Below are positions 26,238 through 35,059 of a DNA stretch of 53,009 bases, one piece after another. Below the pieces are notes generated by a model. It ran no database searches and had not been told where the DNA came from. It saw only the letters and a list, made by a program, of their open reading frames with translations. The stretch spans positions 1-53,009 of the forward strand of contig DGZP01000074.1 of the NCBI GenBank assembly GCA_002398565.1, given 5' to 3'. Each line of letters begins with the position of its first letter. The first letter of the stretch is position 1. Source of the DNA: Proteiniphilum sp. UBA4977. GTDB taxonomy: Bacteria > Bacteroidota > Bacteroidia > Bacteroidales > Dysgonomonadaceae. The translations under genes were made by a program, and so were the position numbers.

Positions 26238-27764
26238 ATGGAAAAAACAAGTCATGTAGGTTTCGACAACGAGAAATACCTGCAAGAACAGAGCAAAGCA
26301 ATTCTTGAAAGAGTCAACCAGTTTAACCAGAAGTTGTATCTCGAATTTGGAGGTAAAATTCTATATGATTACCACGCAGCACGTGTTTTGCCTGGATTTG
26401 CCCCAAATGTAAAAATCAGGCTTCTTCAAAATCTGAAGGATAAGGTGGATGTCATCATGTGCATTTATGCCGGTGATATTGAAAGAAACAAAATCAGGGC
26501 GGATTTTGGAATTACGTACGATGTGGATGTATTAAAAAGTATCGATGACCTGAAATGGTATGGTATTTATGTGGCAGCGGTAGTAATTACCCGTTTTGAA
26601 GGTCAGCCTGCTGCCGTAGTATTTAAGAATAAGCTTGAACTGAAAGGTATTAAAGTATATCTGCACTACCCCACCAAAGGATATCCGAAAAATGTGGATG
26701 TAATTGTCAGTGACGAGGGGTATGGTGCTAACGAATATATTGAAACCAGCAGGCCAATTGTTGTGGTTACAGGCCCGGGGCCGGGGAGTGGCAAGCTGGC
26801 AACGGCCTTGGGTAATTTATACCACGATAACAAGAAAGGATTAAAAGCCGGCTACGCCAAATTTGAAACTTTCCCTGTCTGGGATTTGCCGCCCGATCAT
26901 CTGGTGAATATCGCTTATGAAGCTGCAACTGCAGATTTGAGAGATGTGAACATGATTGATACACACCATTTGAAATCCTACGGTGTGAAAGCGGTGAACT
27001 ACAACCGTGATATAGAAGCCTTCGACCTGTTGAAAAAGATACTTGAAAAAATTACCGGCTCATCATCCATGTATTTATCTCCTACCGACATGGGAGTGAA
27101 TCGGATCAGTTCCGGCATCATTGACGACAGAATTTGCCAGCGCGCTGCCTATCAGGAAATTATACGCCGCCACTTAAGAAGTTTTGTAGAATATGTCATG
27201 GGAAGGGCAGGTAAGGATACGGTGGACCGCAATACCGAGATCATGGAAAAAGTAGGGGCGAAAGATGAAGACCGGCGTGTAGTAAAGCCAGCTAGGGAAG
27301 CAGCCAGAAATGCCGAACTTTTGGGCAAGGGATATGGCGGTATTTATTGCGGAGCAGCCGTTGAACTCCACGACGGAACCATTGTCACGGGAAAGAACTC
27401 ATCATTGTTACACGCCTCGTCCAGCATGATCCTGAATGCGACCAAGCATTTGGCCGGATTGCCGGATGCCATGGTTCTTTTACCGGAAAATATCATCGAC
27501 TCAGTCACTCACCTGAAAAAGAATATCCTAAACGGAAAAAATGTGAGTCTGGATGTGGAAGAAACTTTAATTGCCCTGTCTATTAGCGCGATATCTAATC
27601 CGGCAGCACAGATGGCATTGCAAAAACTTACCGATTTGAACAACTGTGAAATGCACTCCTCCCATATTCCTACACCGGGAGACGAAGCCGGCCTCAGAAA
27701 ATTAAAATTAAACTTTACTTGTGATCCGTTGTTCTCAAGTAAACGGTTATTTGTGAGCGAATAA
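26238..27764 (+). CDS. DUF1846-family protein with a P-loop-like motif
   Basis: 508 residues, full length for the DUF1846 (UPF0371) family. It has FDNEKYLQEQSKAILERVN at the start, a glycine-rich loop VVVTGPGPGSGKLATALG near residues 174-191 that resembles a Walker A motif, and the conserved KFETFPVWDLPPDHLVN and LLHASSSMILNATKHLAG further on. The biochemical function of the family is not established. No signal peptide is present, so it is cytoplasmic. Only 8 bp separate it from the first outer-membrane-factor gene, so both are likely transcribed together, although a role in metal handling is not otherwise suggested. The leader contains the repeat copy at 26099. Confidence 0.9.
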   Translation: MEKTSHVGFDNEKYLQEQSKAILERVNQFNQKLYLEFGGKILYDYHAARVLPGFAPNVKIRLLQNLKDKVDVIMCIYAGDIERNKIRADFGITYDVDVLKSIDDLKWYGIYVAAVVITRFEGQPAAVVFKNKLELKGIKVYLHYPTKGYPKNVDVIVSDEGYGANEYIETSRPIVVVTGPGPGSGKLATALGNLYHDNKKGLKAGYAKFETFPVWDLPPDHLVNIAYEAATADLRDVNMIDTHHLKSYGVKAVNYNRDIEAFDLLKKILEKITGSSSMYLSPTDMGVNRISSGIIDDRICQRAAYQEIIRRHLRSFVEYVMGRAGKDTVDRNTEIMEKVGAKDEDRRVVKPAREAARNAELLGKGYGGIYCGAAVELHDGTIVTGKNSSLLHASSSMILNATKHLAGLPDAMVLLPENIIDSVTHLKKNILNGKNVSLDVEETLIALSISAISNPAAQMALQKLTDLNNCEMHSSHIPTPGDEAGLRKLKLNFTCDPLFSSKRLFVSE

Positions 27765-27772
27765 ATAGCGAT

Positions 27773-28951
27773 ATGAGAAAAATATTATTTACCCTGCTTT
27801 TTTTGTGTATACTCATCCCCGTCAATGCCCAAAACGGAATAGAAAAAATATTACAGGAAGTTGAAGCCAACAATACCACACTGCAGGCGCTGCAAAAACA
27901 GGTTGAGGCACAAAAGCTGGGCAATAAAACAGGAATCTGGCTCCCAAATCCTGAAATAACGTTCGGGCGACTGTGGGGAACACCGCCTGAAATTGGTAAC
28001 CAAAACGACTTTGGCATTACCCAGTCTTTCGATTTTCCCACAGTTTACGCTCACCGGAATAAGCTTGCCGGTATGGAAAATCAGAATATCGATCGACTCT
28101 ATCAGTCAGAACGTATCAATACATTGCTACGCGCCAAACAAGTCATCATTGAGCTGGCCTATAACAACGCGTTATCTGAAGATTATACCAGGAGAATGGA
28201 GATAGCCCAAACCATTACCGACTCTTATCAGAAAAAATTCGATCTGGGAGAAGTGAACGCTATTGAGAGAAATAAGGTCTACATGAACCTTATTTCCTGC
28301 ATAAGTAAGAAAGAGAAAATAGACATTGCACGGCAAGCACTCCTCAATGAATTAAAATCTTTGAACGGAGGAAAAGAGATTCAGTTTAACGAAACAGATA
28401 TACCAATCACTCCCCTGCCCTCAGACTTCAACGAATGGTACGCAGCAACAGAATCCAAAAGTCCGGCCCTGCAATATCTCAGTAAGCAGGTCGACATCAG
28501 CAAACAGCAGGTAAAGCTCAGACGTGCAGAGGGGTTACCCAAATTGAGTGCGGGATATGCCTCCGAGCGGATTCTGGGCGAAAAATTACAAGGTGTTGTA
28601 ATCGGCATCTCCATCCCGCTTTGGGAAAATAAAAACAGCGTGAAACAGGCAAAAGCAGAGGTACTTTCGTCGGAGTCAGCATTGGAAGACAACAGGATTC
28701 AATTTTACAACAGACTGCAAAGCTTGTTCAATCAGTCGGCCGGTTTACGGGAAACAGCACAGAAATATCGCGACGCACTTTCTTCCTACAGCAACGAACC
28801 GCTCCTCAGAAAAGCACTGGATGCAGGTGAGATATCATTATTGGATTACCTGCTTGAAGCAGCGTTTTATTATGATGCCTTCAATAACATGCTGGAAGCG
28901 GAACGCGATTATGCCCTGGCGATGGCGGAATTGACAGCCATTGAGTTATAA
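27773..28951 (+). CDS. TolC-family outer membrane efflux protein (CusC/CzcC-like)
   Basis: 392 residues with signal peptide 1-19 ending PVNAQ. Two OEP-type helical repeats follow, typical of TolC-family channels (QALQKQVEAQKLGNKTG near 40, YLSKQVDISKQQVKLRRAE near 235, YALAMAELTAIEL at the end). It forms the outer membrane exit of a tripartite pump. It is the first of two such channels in this metal-efflux cluster and is much smaller than the second. The gene follows DUF1846 by 8 bp. A separate promoter lies just after it for the next gene. Confidence 0.9.
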   Translation: MRKILFTLLFLCILIPVNAQNGIEKILQEVEANNTTLQALQKQVEAQKLGNKTGIWLPNPEITFGRLWGTPPEIGNQNDFGITQSFDFPTVYAHRNKLAGMENQNIDRLYQSERINTLLRAKQVIIELAYNNALSEDYTRRMEIAQTITDSYQKKFDLGEVNAIERNKVYMNLISCISKKEKIDIARQALLNELKSLNGGKEIQFNETDIPITPLPSDFNEWYAATESKSPALQYLSKQVDISKQQVKLRRAEGLPKLSAGYASERILGEKLQGVVIGISIPLWENKNSVKQAKAEVLSSESALEDNRIQFYNRLQSLFNQSAGLRETAQKYRDALSSYSNEPLLRKALDAGEISLLDYLLEAAFYYDAFNNMLEAERDYALAMAELTAIEL

Positions 28952-28996
28952 TGTCACTCCGATACAGAGTCCCCATTCATCGTTTTAATCAGTTTT

Positions 28997-29028
28997 TTTG
29001 TTAAAAATAAAAATAACTCTTACTTTTG
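28997..29028 (+). promoter_or_regulatory. Bacteroidetes-type promoter for the small Cys/His protein gene
   Basis: TTTG at 28997-29000, a 20-bp spacer and TACTTTTG at 29021-29028 match the consensus TTTG - 19 to 21 bp - TAnnTTTG exactly. The start point should be near 29033, giving a leader of about 48 bases before the ATG at 29081. It may serve the whole downstream efflux cluster. Confidence 0.75.
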
Positions 29029-29080
29029 CAACCAAATACCTGTAATTGTTGTTTTACAGATCAGGTATTCCAAAGGAAGA

Positions 29081-29554
29081 ATGAAAAGATTTACTGCCAT
29101 ATTATTGCTTCTCTTTATGTTGATGTCCGCCGTGCAACCCGTACTGGCGATGCATTTTTGTGGAGATAAGCTTTATTCATTCTCCCTGCTGCAAGGCACC
29201 GGAAATTCCGGAGTATGCTGCGAGAATAATGCCGCTAAGGAAAACAAAGACCCCTTACAAGGCCATCTCCCGAAAGGAGAGGCCGATCACCGTGTCACCC
29301 TGGATGATACTCATGCATCATGCTGTGATACCCAACTGTTGAAACCCGGTACCGATGATTATCAGACCAAAACCGAACAATCTGTTTCCCGTACTGCATC
29401 TATTTCTTACGAGGCTGCAGCGTTGTTGATTCCCCTGTTCAAATTATCGGAACCCGAAACAAACACTTTATCCTTTTTAAAAGATTTCCCATCCAAGGGA
29501 CTTTTCCTGCAAGATGTAAGTCTGCTGACCTACATCTGCATCTACCGTATTTGA
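29081..29554 (+). CDS. Small exported Cys/His protein of the HYC_CC_PP type
   Basis: 157 residues. The hydrophobic leader MKRFTAILLLLFMLMSAVQP is followed by MHFCGDKL (the H-x-C motif), SGVCCENN (first CC pair) and ASCCDTQLL (second CC pair). It ends with a short hydrophobic stretch, SLLTYICIYRI. Proteins with this HxC, CC, CC arrangement are common beside heavy-metal RND pumps in Bacteroidetes. Their role is not known, and periplasmic metal capture is the obvious guess. It has its own consensus promoter and precedes the pump gene by 175 bp. Confidence 0.72.
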   Translation: MKRFTAILLLLFMLMSAVQPVLAMHFCGDKLYSFSLLQGTGNSGVCCENNAAKENKDPLQGHLPKGEADHRVTLDDTHASCCDTQLLKPGTDDYQTKTEQSVSRTASISYEAAALLIPLFKLSEPETNTLSFLKDFPSKGLFLQDVSLLTYICIYRI

Positions 29555-29729
29555 TTCTCAATGAATATTGTATTCAGTGAAAGGTAACATGTATGTTTAC
29601 CTGAAGATCTGTATGCACCATACCGCCCTGTATTCAATTATTTATACAGACATAAACACTTTATACTCATTGGTGTTTTAAATAAGAAACTTAACCAATT
29701 ATAGCAAACTTATTCAATTAATATATTCT

Positions 29730-32700
29730 ATGATCAACAAAATCGTAAAGTATTTTCTTGACAACCGGTTTATTACTATCCTGTTATTAATAACTATTAT
29801 AGTTTGGGGAATATCAGTTACACCTTTTAACTGGGGTAGCATTCTGCCAAAGGATCCGGTTCCTGTGGATGCAATCCCAGACCTCAGTGATAATCAACAG
29901 ATTGTCGCGACAGAATGGATGGGGCGTTCTCCAAAAGATATACAAGAGCAGATAACCTACCCGTTGACTACTTCATTACTGGGTGTCCCCGGGGTTAAAA
30001 CCATCCGAAGCACATCCATGTTCGGGATGTCGTTCATCTACATCATCTTCGAAGAAGATATTGAATTTTACTGGAGTCGCTCGCGCATTCTGGAAAAGCT
30101 GAACTCATTGCCTCCCGGCACGTTGCCTCAGGGCGCACAACCGAGCCTGGGGCCGGATGCAACTGCTTTGGGACAAATCTTCTGGTATACCCTGGAAGGG
30201 AGAAACCCTGAAACAGGTAAACCTTCAGGCGGCTGGGATCCGGATGAGTTAAGGACAGTGCAGGACTTCTATGTAAGATACTCGTTGATGTCGGCAGAAG
30301 GAGTGTCAGAGGTGGCTTCCGTAGGTGGTTTCGTGAAGGAGTACCAGGTGGATGTAAATCCCAATTCTCTCCGCGCATACAATCTCACGATCATGGATGT
30401 AATGAATGCCATACAAAAGAGCAACCTCGATATTGGTGCCGAAACGGTTGAAATCAATAAAGCGGAATACCTTGTTCGCGGACTTGGTTACATAAAAAAA
30501 GTATCCGACCTGGAAGAAGCTGTGGTTACCGTAAGAGATGGTATTCCGGTAAAGATTAAGGATTTGGCATTCGTCACCCTTGGTCCTGCTACTAGACGGG
30601 GAGGCCTCGACAAGGAAGGGGTAGAAGCCGTGGGAGGCGTGGTGGTGGCACGCCATGGTTCCAACCCGCTTCAGGTTATCAACAACGTGAAGGAGAGGAT
30701 CAAGGAGATGGACGCAGGATTGCCGCAAAAGACACTGGCAGATGGATCTGTTTCTAAAGTGACGGTTGTTCCTTTTTACGACAGGACCGCATTGATTCAC
30801 GAAACAATAGGTACGCTGGAGACTTCGCTTACACATGAAACGCTCATCGCCATCATCGTTGTAATTGTTCTGGTCTTAAACCTCAGGGCTTCGGTTGTTA
30901 TCTCCAGCATTTTACCTATTGGCGTATTGGCCACTTTTATCATAATGAAATATGCGGGGATTCAAGCTAATATAGTTGCCCTATCAGGTATTGCAATCGC
31001 CATCGGAATCATGGTTGACGTCGGAGTGGTATTTGTCGAGAATACGCTCAGGCACATGGATATGGAGGAAAATAAGGGTATTCGAAAAGGCAAACCTTTT
31101 GTGAATTTAATTTACAAAAGTATAAAAGAAGTATCCGGAGCGGTTCTTACCGGACAGCTTACCACAATTGTAAGTTTTATCCCGGTTTTCATGCTGGAAG
31201 CACAGGAAGGAAAACTTTTTGTTCCGTTGGCATTCACCAAAACATTCGCTCTCATTAGTGCATATATGCTCGGCATAATGATAATACCCACGCTGATGTA
31301 TTATATCTTCTCGATAAGGATCACCTCTAAACAGGTTCGAAAAATAGCGAACATCATATTGATTGCAGCGAGCATCACGCTAATTATTATGACAGGATAC
31401 TATCTATTTTTCGCGCTGGCATTATTGGGTCTGAATAACCTTTTCACGCATAAGTGGAAAAACCGGAAAATTCCTACTTATTTCAATTTGGGAATTGTAT
31501 TGTTTGCTGTAACATATCTTCTTGCAATGGAGTGGTTGCCCATGGGTACACAGGCCGGTACGCCACGAAATTTTCTCTTTGTAATTTTAATAATTGCCGT
31601 TACCCTGGGAGCATTGTGGTTGATGGTAATCTATTATGAGCAAATACTCCGATGGTGTCTTGCAAACAGATGGAAATTTATGACCATTCCCATCTTGACA
31701 ATTTTGTTTGGCATTGTTATCTGGCAAGGTTTCGACAGAACATTTGGTCTCGTGGCAAAAGGTTTCGAAACTGTTGGATGGAAATCATTCCGTCAGGCAG
31801 GATTTTGGCAGACTGCAAGCAACCGCTTTCCAGGAGTCGGTCAGGAGTTTATGCCCACTTTGAACGAAGGTTCTTTTCTACTGATGCCCACAACTATGCC
31901 CCATACCGGGATAGAACAGAATATGGATTACATTGGAATACTGGATAAAAGGATCAGTAACATTCCGGAGGTGGAAGTGACCGTGGGCAAGTGGGGACGT
32001 GTCAACTCGGCACTCGACCCTGCACCGACACAAATGTTTGAAAATACCATCATCTACCGCCCGGAATATATACTGGATCAAAACGGTAATCGAAAACGTT
32101 TCAAGGTAAACAGGCAAGGTGAATTTATTCTGACCGACAAGACGACCTATAATCCGGAAGATGGTTTTCGATTGATATCTGAAGATAGCCTCGTTCACGA
32201 CAGACGTGGTAAATACTTCAGACAGTGGCGCCCGGAAATAAAGAATGAAGACGATATATGGCAGGAGATCGTCAATGTATCCCATTTACCCGGGCTTACA
32301 TCGGCACCGAAATTAATGCCCATAGCTGCAAGAACGGTGATGCTTTCAACCGGTATGCGTGCACCGATGGGAGTAAAGGTATCCGGGCCCGACCTGGAGT
32401 CGATAGAACAGGGTGGCAGAGCAATTGAAACAGCCTTGAAAGATGTTCCTTCGGTACTTCCCTCTACCGTGTTTTACGATCGGGCTGTGGGAGCCCCCTA
32501 CATCGAGATCAGCTTAAACCGGCAGGAGATGGCCCGTTACGGTATCACCGTGGCCGATCTGCAAGAGATCATCAGTGCAGCTGTTGGCGGGATGCCCCTG
32601 ACTACCACCGTGGAAGATCGTGAGCGTTTCCCGGTACGACTGCGCTATCCGCGCGAGTTAAGGGAGAATCCGGATGAATTGGCACGCCTCATCGTGCCTA

Positions 32701-33575
32701 CTGCCACAGGTGTGCAGATTCCATTGGGTGATGTAACAGAGATAACCTATACGCGGGGAGCGCAGATGATTCAAAGCGAGAATACCTACCTGATTGGATA
32801 TGTTATCTTCGATAAGGTAGAAGGCAAAGCGGAAGTAGATGTGGTTCATGATGCCCAGAAGGTGCTTGATGAAAAAATGAGAAACGGTGAATTACAATTA
32901 CCAAAAGGAGTTTCCTTTACTTTCGCCGGAAATTATGAACAACAAGCCCGTGCAGCTCAGCGGCTGGCTATTATCATACCCATTAGTCTTCTTGTTATCC
33001 TGCTCATTCTATATTTCCAGTTTAAAACAATCACGGCCTCATTAATTCACTTTTCGGGAATATTTGTGGCGTTGGCTGGTGGCTTCATCCTCTTGTGGCT
33101 TTACGGTGAACCATGGTTTATGAATTTTGATATCGGAGGAATGAATATCCGTGACATGTTCAACATGCAACCTATTAATCTGAGCATTGCCGTATGGGTT
33201 GGATTTATAGCGCTCTTCGGTATTGCTACCGACGATGGAGTACTGATGGGGACCTATATTCACGACTCCTTCTTGGAGAGAGATCCACAAACATTGGATG
33301 ATGTGAGGGAAACTGTTATTTATGCAGGAAAAAAAAGAGTGCGACCTGCAGTGATGACCACAGCGACTACTTTGATTGCACTTCTTCCGGTACTCACGTC
33401 CACTGGTAAGGGTTCAGAGATCATGGTTCCCATGTCGATCCCTACTTTTGGCGGGATGGTAATTCAAATGATGACCATGTTCATCGTACCCATCCTGCAG
33501 TGTTGGTGGAGAGAAGGTGCAATCCGGAAGAAAGAAAAACAACAAGCTAAAATTACAGATTATGAAACAATATAA
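29730..33575 (+). CDS. cusA: CusA/CzcA-family heavy-metal efflux RND transporter
   Basis: Inner membrane proton-driven pump of the HME-RND type, here probably for Cu(I)/Ag(I) given its partners. It shows the family start PFNWGSILPKDPVPVDAIPD, a periplasmic TRST/FGMSFIYIIFEE segment, and GIMVDVGVVFVENTLRHM with the proton-relay Asp. The Met-bearing segment TVMLSTGMRAPMGVKVSGPD leads the second periplasmic half. At 1281 residues it exceeds E. coli CusA (about 1047). The extra length is a multi-helix insertion around 530-650 (ASITLIIMTGYYLFFALALL), also seen in other Bacteroidetes pumps. The next gene starts 14 bp before its stop, so they are coupled. Cus-type specificity rather than Czc is an inference. 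Confidence 0.93.
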   Translation: MINKIVKYFLDNRFITILLLITIIVWGISVTPFNWGSILPKDPVPVDAIPDLSDNQQIVATEWMGRSPKDIQEQITYPLTTSLLGVPGVKTIRSTSMFGMSFIYIIFEEDIEFYWSRSRILEKLNSLPPGTLPQGAQPSLGPDATALGQIFWYTLEGRNPETGKPSGGWDPDELRTVQDFYVRYSLMSAEGVSEVASVGGFVKEYQVDVNPNSLRAYNLTIMDVMNAIQKSNLDIGAETVEINKAEYLVRGLGYIKKVSDLEEAVVTVRDGIPVKIKDLAFVTLGPATRRGGLDKEGVEAVGGVVVARHGSNPLQVINNVKERIKEMDAGLPQKTLADGSVSKVTVVPFYDRTALIHETIGTLETSLTHETLIAIIVVIVLVLNLRASVVISSILPIGVLATFIIMKYAGIQANIVALSGIAIAIGIMVDVGVVFVENTLRHMDMEENKGIRKGKPFVNLIYKSIKEVSGAVLTGQLTTIVSFIPVFMLEAQEGKLFVPLAFTKTFALISAYMLGIMIIPTLMYYIFSIRITSKQVRKIANIILIAASITLIIMTGYYLFFALALLGLNNLFTHKWKNRKIPTYFNLGIVLFAVTYLLAMEWLPMGTQAGTPRNFLFVILIIAVTLGALWLMVIYYEQILRWCLANRWKFMTIPILTILFGIVIWQGFDRTFGLVAKGFETVGWKSFRQAGFWQTASNRFPGVGQEFMPTLNEGSFLLMPTTMPHTGIEQNMDYIGILDKRISNIPEVEVTVGKWGRVNSALDPAPTQMFENTIIYRPEYILDQNGNRKRFKVNRQGEFILTDKTTYNPEDGFRLISEDSLVHDRRGKYFRQWRPEIKNEDDIWQEIVNVSHLPGLTSAPKLMPIAARTVMLSTGMRAPMGVKVSGPDLESIEQGGRAIETALKDVPSVLPSTVFYDRAVGAPYIEISLNRQEMARYGITVADLQEIISAAVGGMPLTTTVEDRERFPVRLRYPRELRENPDELARLIVPTATGVQIPLGDVTEITYTRGAQMIQSENTYLIGYVIFDKVEGKAEVDVVHDAQKVLDEKMRNGELQLPKGVSFTFAGNYEQQARAAQRLAIIIPISLLVILLILYFQFKTITASLIHFSGIFVALAGGFILLWLYGEPWFMNFDIGGMNIRDMFNMQPINLSIAVWVGFIALFGIATDDGVLMGTYIHDSFLERDPQTLDDVRETVIYAGKKRVRPAVMTTATTLIALLPVLTSTGKGSEIMVPMSIPTFGGMVIQMMTMFIVPILQCWWREGAIRKKEKQQAKITDYETI

Positions 33576-35043
33576 CATCAACCGCTTATTCATCATCTTG
33601 CTGGGTTTTATTATTACCCTCCCTCTCAAGAGCCAGACGGCAGATTCGCTCGCCCGATACCTTGAGATGGCGGGCAGAAATAATCCAGGATTGAATGCCG
33701 ATTTTCTGGCTTACAAAGCTTCGCTGGAAAAGGTACCACAGGCTGGTGCCTGGCCCGATCCTAATTTGGATATCGGCTTTTTTCTAAAACCGATGGATAT
33801 TGTGGGTGGACGTCAGATAGCCGATTTCACGCTTATGCAGATGTTCCCCTGGTTTGGCACCAAGAAAGCCGCCCAAGCCGAAGCCACCCACATGGCCAAA
33901 ATGTCGTATGAAAAATTCAGGGAGACTAGGGATAACCTCTACCTGGAAGTATATACACAGTGGTATATTCTTTCCACACTGATGGAGCAGCTCAACAACA
34001 ACCGGGAAAATCTGCAGATGTTGAAACAACTCGAGGAGCTTGCCCTTCGCAAAGTTTCATCTCCATTCAATGGTTCTTCTTCGGGTTATTCAGTCCCTGC
34101 CCCTTCTCCGGCGACAAAAAGCAGCAGTTCGCCACCTACCGGCGGTGGCATGTCGGGAATGGGCTCGATGGGGGGATCTATGGCTTCTTCCGGTACCTCT
34201 TCCTCGATGTCCGGCATGAGCAGTTCGGGAGGCAGCATGTCTTCCGGTATGGGTAGTACTGCCCCGGGCATGGCTGATGTACTCCGTGTGCAACTGGAAA
34301 TGGCTGAAATAGAAAACAACGTGGAGAGTCTCTTGTCGGATATTGCAGCTGAAAAGGCAAAATTCAATGCTTTGCTGAACCGTCCCTTGGATATGGATGT
34401 AACCATACCCGATTCAATCACAAAAGTGCCTTTTATTTTCGATGAAGCGGCATCCATGCGTGAGATTGAAAGTCAAAATCCCATGCTGGGCATGTTCGAA
34501 GAAGAAGAACAGGCTTATCGCGCAAAGAGAGAGATGGATCTGAAAATGAGTTATCCCATGTTCGGGATCGGATTACAATATATGCTGATCGGCAAAAGCA
34601 AGACAGCCTCGATGGATACGGGAATGGCACCCGGGATGACCGGTATGGACATGGTGATGCCCATGTTTTCCATCACCATCCCGATATACCGGAATAAATA
34701 CAAGGCGCAACAGCGTGAGAGCCGCTTTATGTGGCAATCGGCCCGGGAAAAGTACAATAACACGTTGAATATACTTCAATCCGACCTGTTCAAATTGAAA
34801 CAGCAGCTCGACAATGCAGAGCGAAAGGCCACACTTTACCAAAAGCAGGAACAACTGGCTCGTGTTACCTATCAGCTGGTTGTACAGGAGTTTGTAACGG
34901 CAAAAAGCGACCTCACCAACGTGATTCAGGTGCAGCGACAGCTGCTCGATTACCAGTTGCGGCAAGCCGAGGCACTCGCTGAATACAACACAAAGGTGGC
35001 CTCTATCCAAAAATTGCATTCTTTCAACAGTTCAAACAATTAA
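33562..35043 (+). CDS. cusC: TolC-family outer membrane factor with a Met/Ser/Gly-rich insertion
   Basis: 493 residues from the ATG at 33562, chosen because MKQYNINRLFIILLGFIITL is a signal peptide; earlier in-frame codons lie inside cusA. The helical OEP domains are recognisable (ATHMAKMSYEKFRETRDNLY and QLDNAERKATLYQKQEQLA). Between them, at about residues 168-240, sits a low-complexity stretch of Ser, Gly and about a dozen Met (GGGMSGMGSMGGSMAS, SSMSGMSSSGGSMSSGMGS). A second Met-rich patch, DTGMAPGMTGMDMVMPMFS, follows near 365. Met clusters are the Cu(I)/Ag(I) ligands of Cus-type systems, so metal contact in the channel is plausible (inference). It overlaps cusA by 14 bp and precedes cusB by 16 bp. 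Confidence 0.9.
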   Translation: MKQYNINRLFIILLGFIITLPLKSQTADSLARYLEMAGRNNPGLNADFLAYKASLEKVPQAGAWPDPNLDIGFFLKPMDIVGGRQIADFTLMQMFPWFGTKKAAQAEATHMAKMSYEKFRETRDNLYLEVYTQWYILSTLMEQLNNNRENLQMLKQLEELALRKVSSPFNGSSSGYSVPAPSPATKSSSSPPTGGGMSGMGSMGGSMASSGTSSSMSGMSSSGGSMSSGMGSTAPGMADVLRVQLEMAEIENNVESLLSDIAAEKAKFNALLNRPLDMDVTIPDSITKVPFIFDEAASMREIESQNPMLGMFEEEEQAYRAKREMDLKMSYPMFGIGLQYMLIGKSKTASMDTGMAPGMTGMDMVMPMFSITIPIYRNKYKAQQRESRFMWQSAREKYNNTLNILQSDLFKLKQQLDNAERKATLYQKQEQLARVTYQLVVQEFVTAKSDLTNVIQVQRQLLDYQLRQAEALAEYNTKVASIQKLHSFNSSNN

Positions 35044-35059
35044 AAAAAACATCATCATT

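Noticed and set aside
29581..29602. AGGTAACAT-type near-palindrome before the pump gene
   Set aside because: The arms match only over about five bases, so it is too weak to call a metal-regulator operator.
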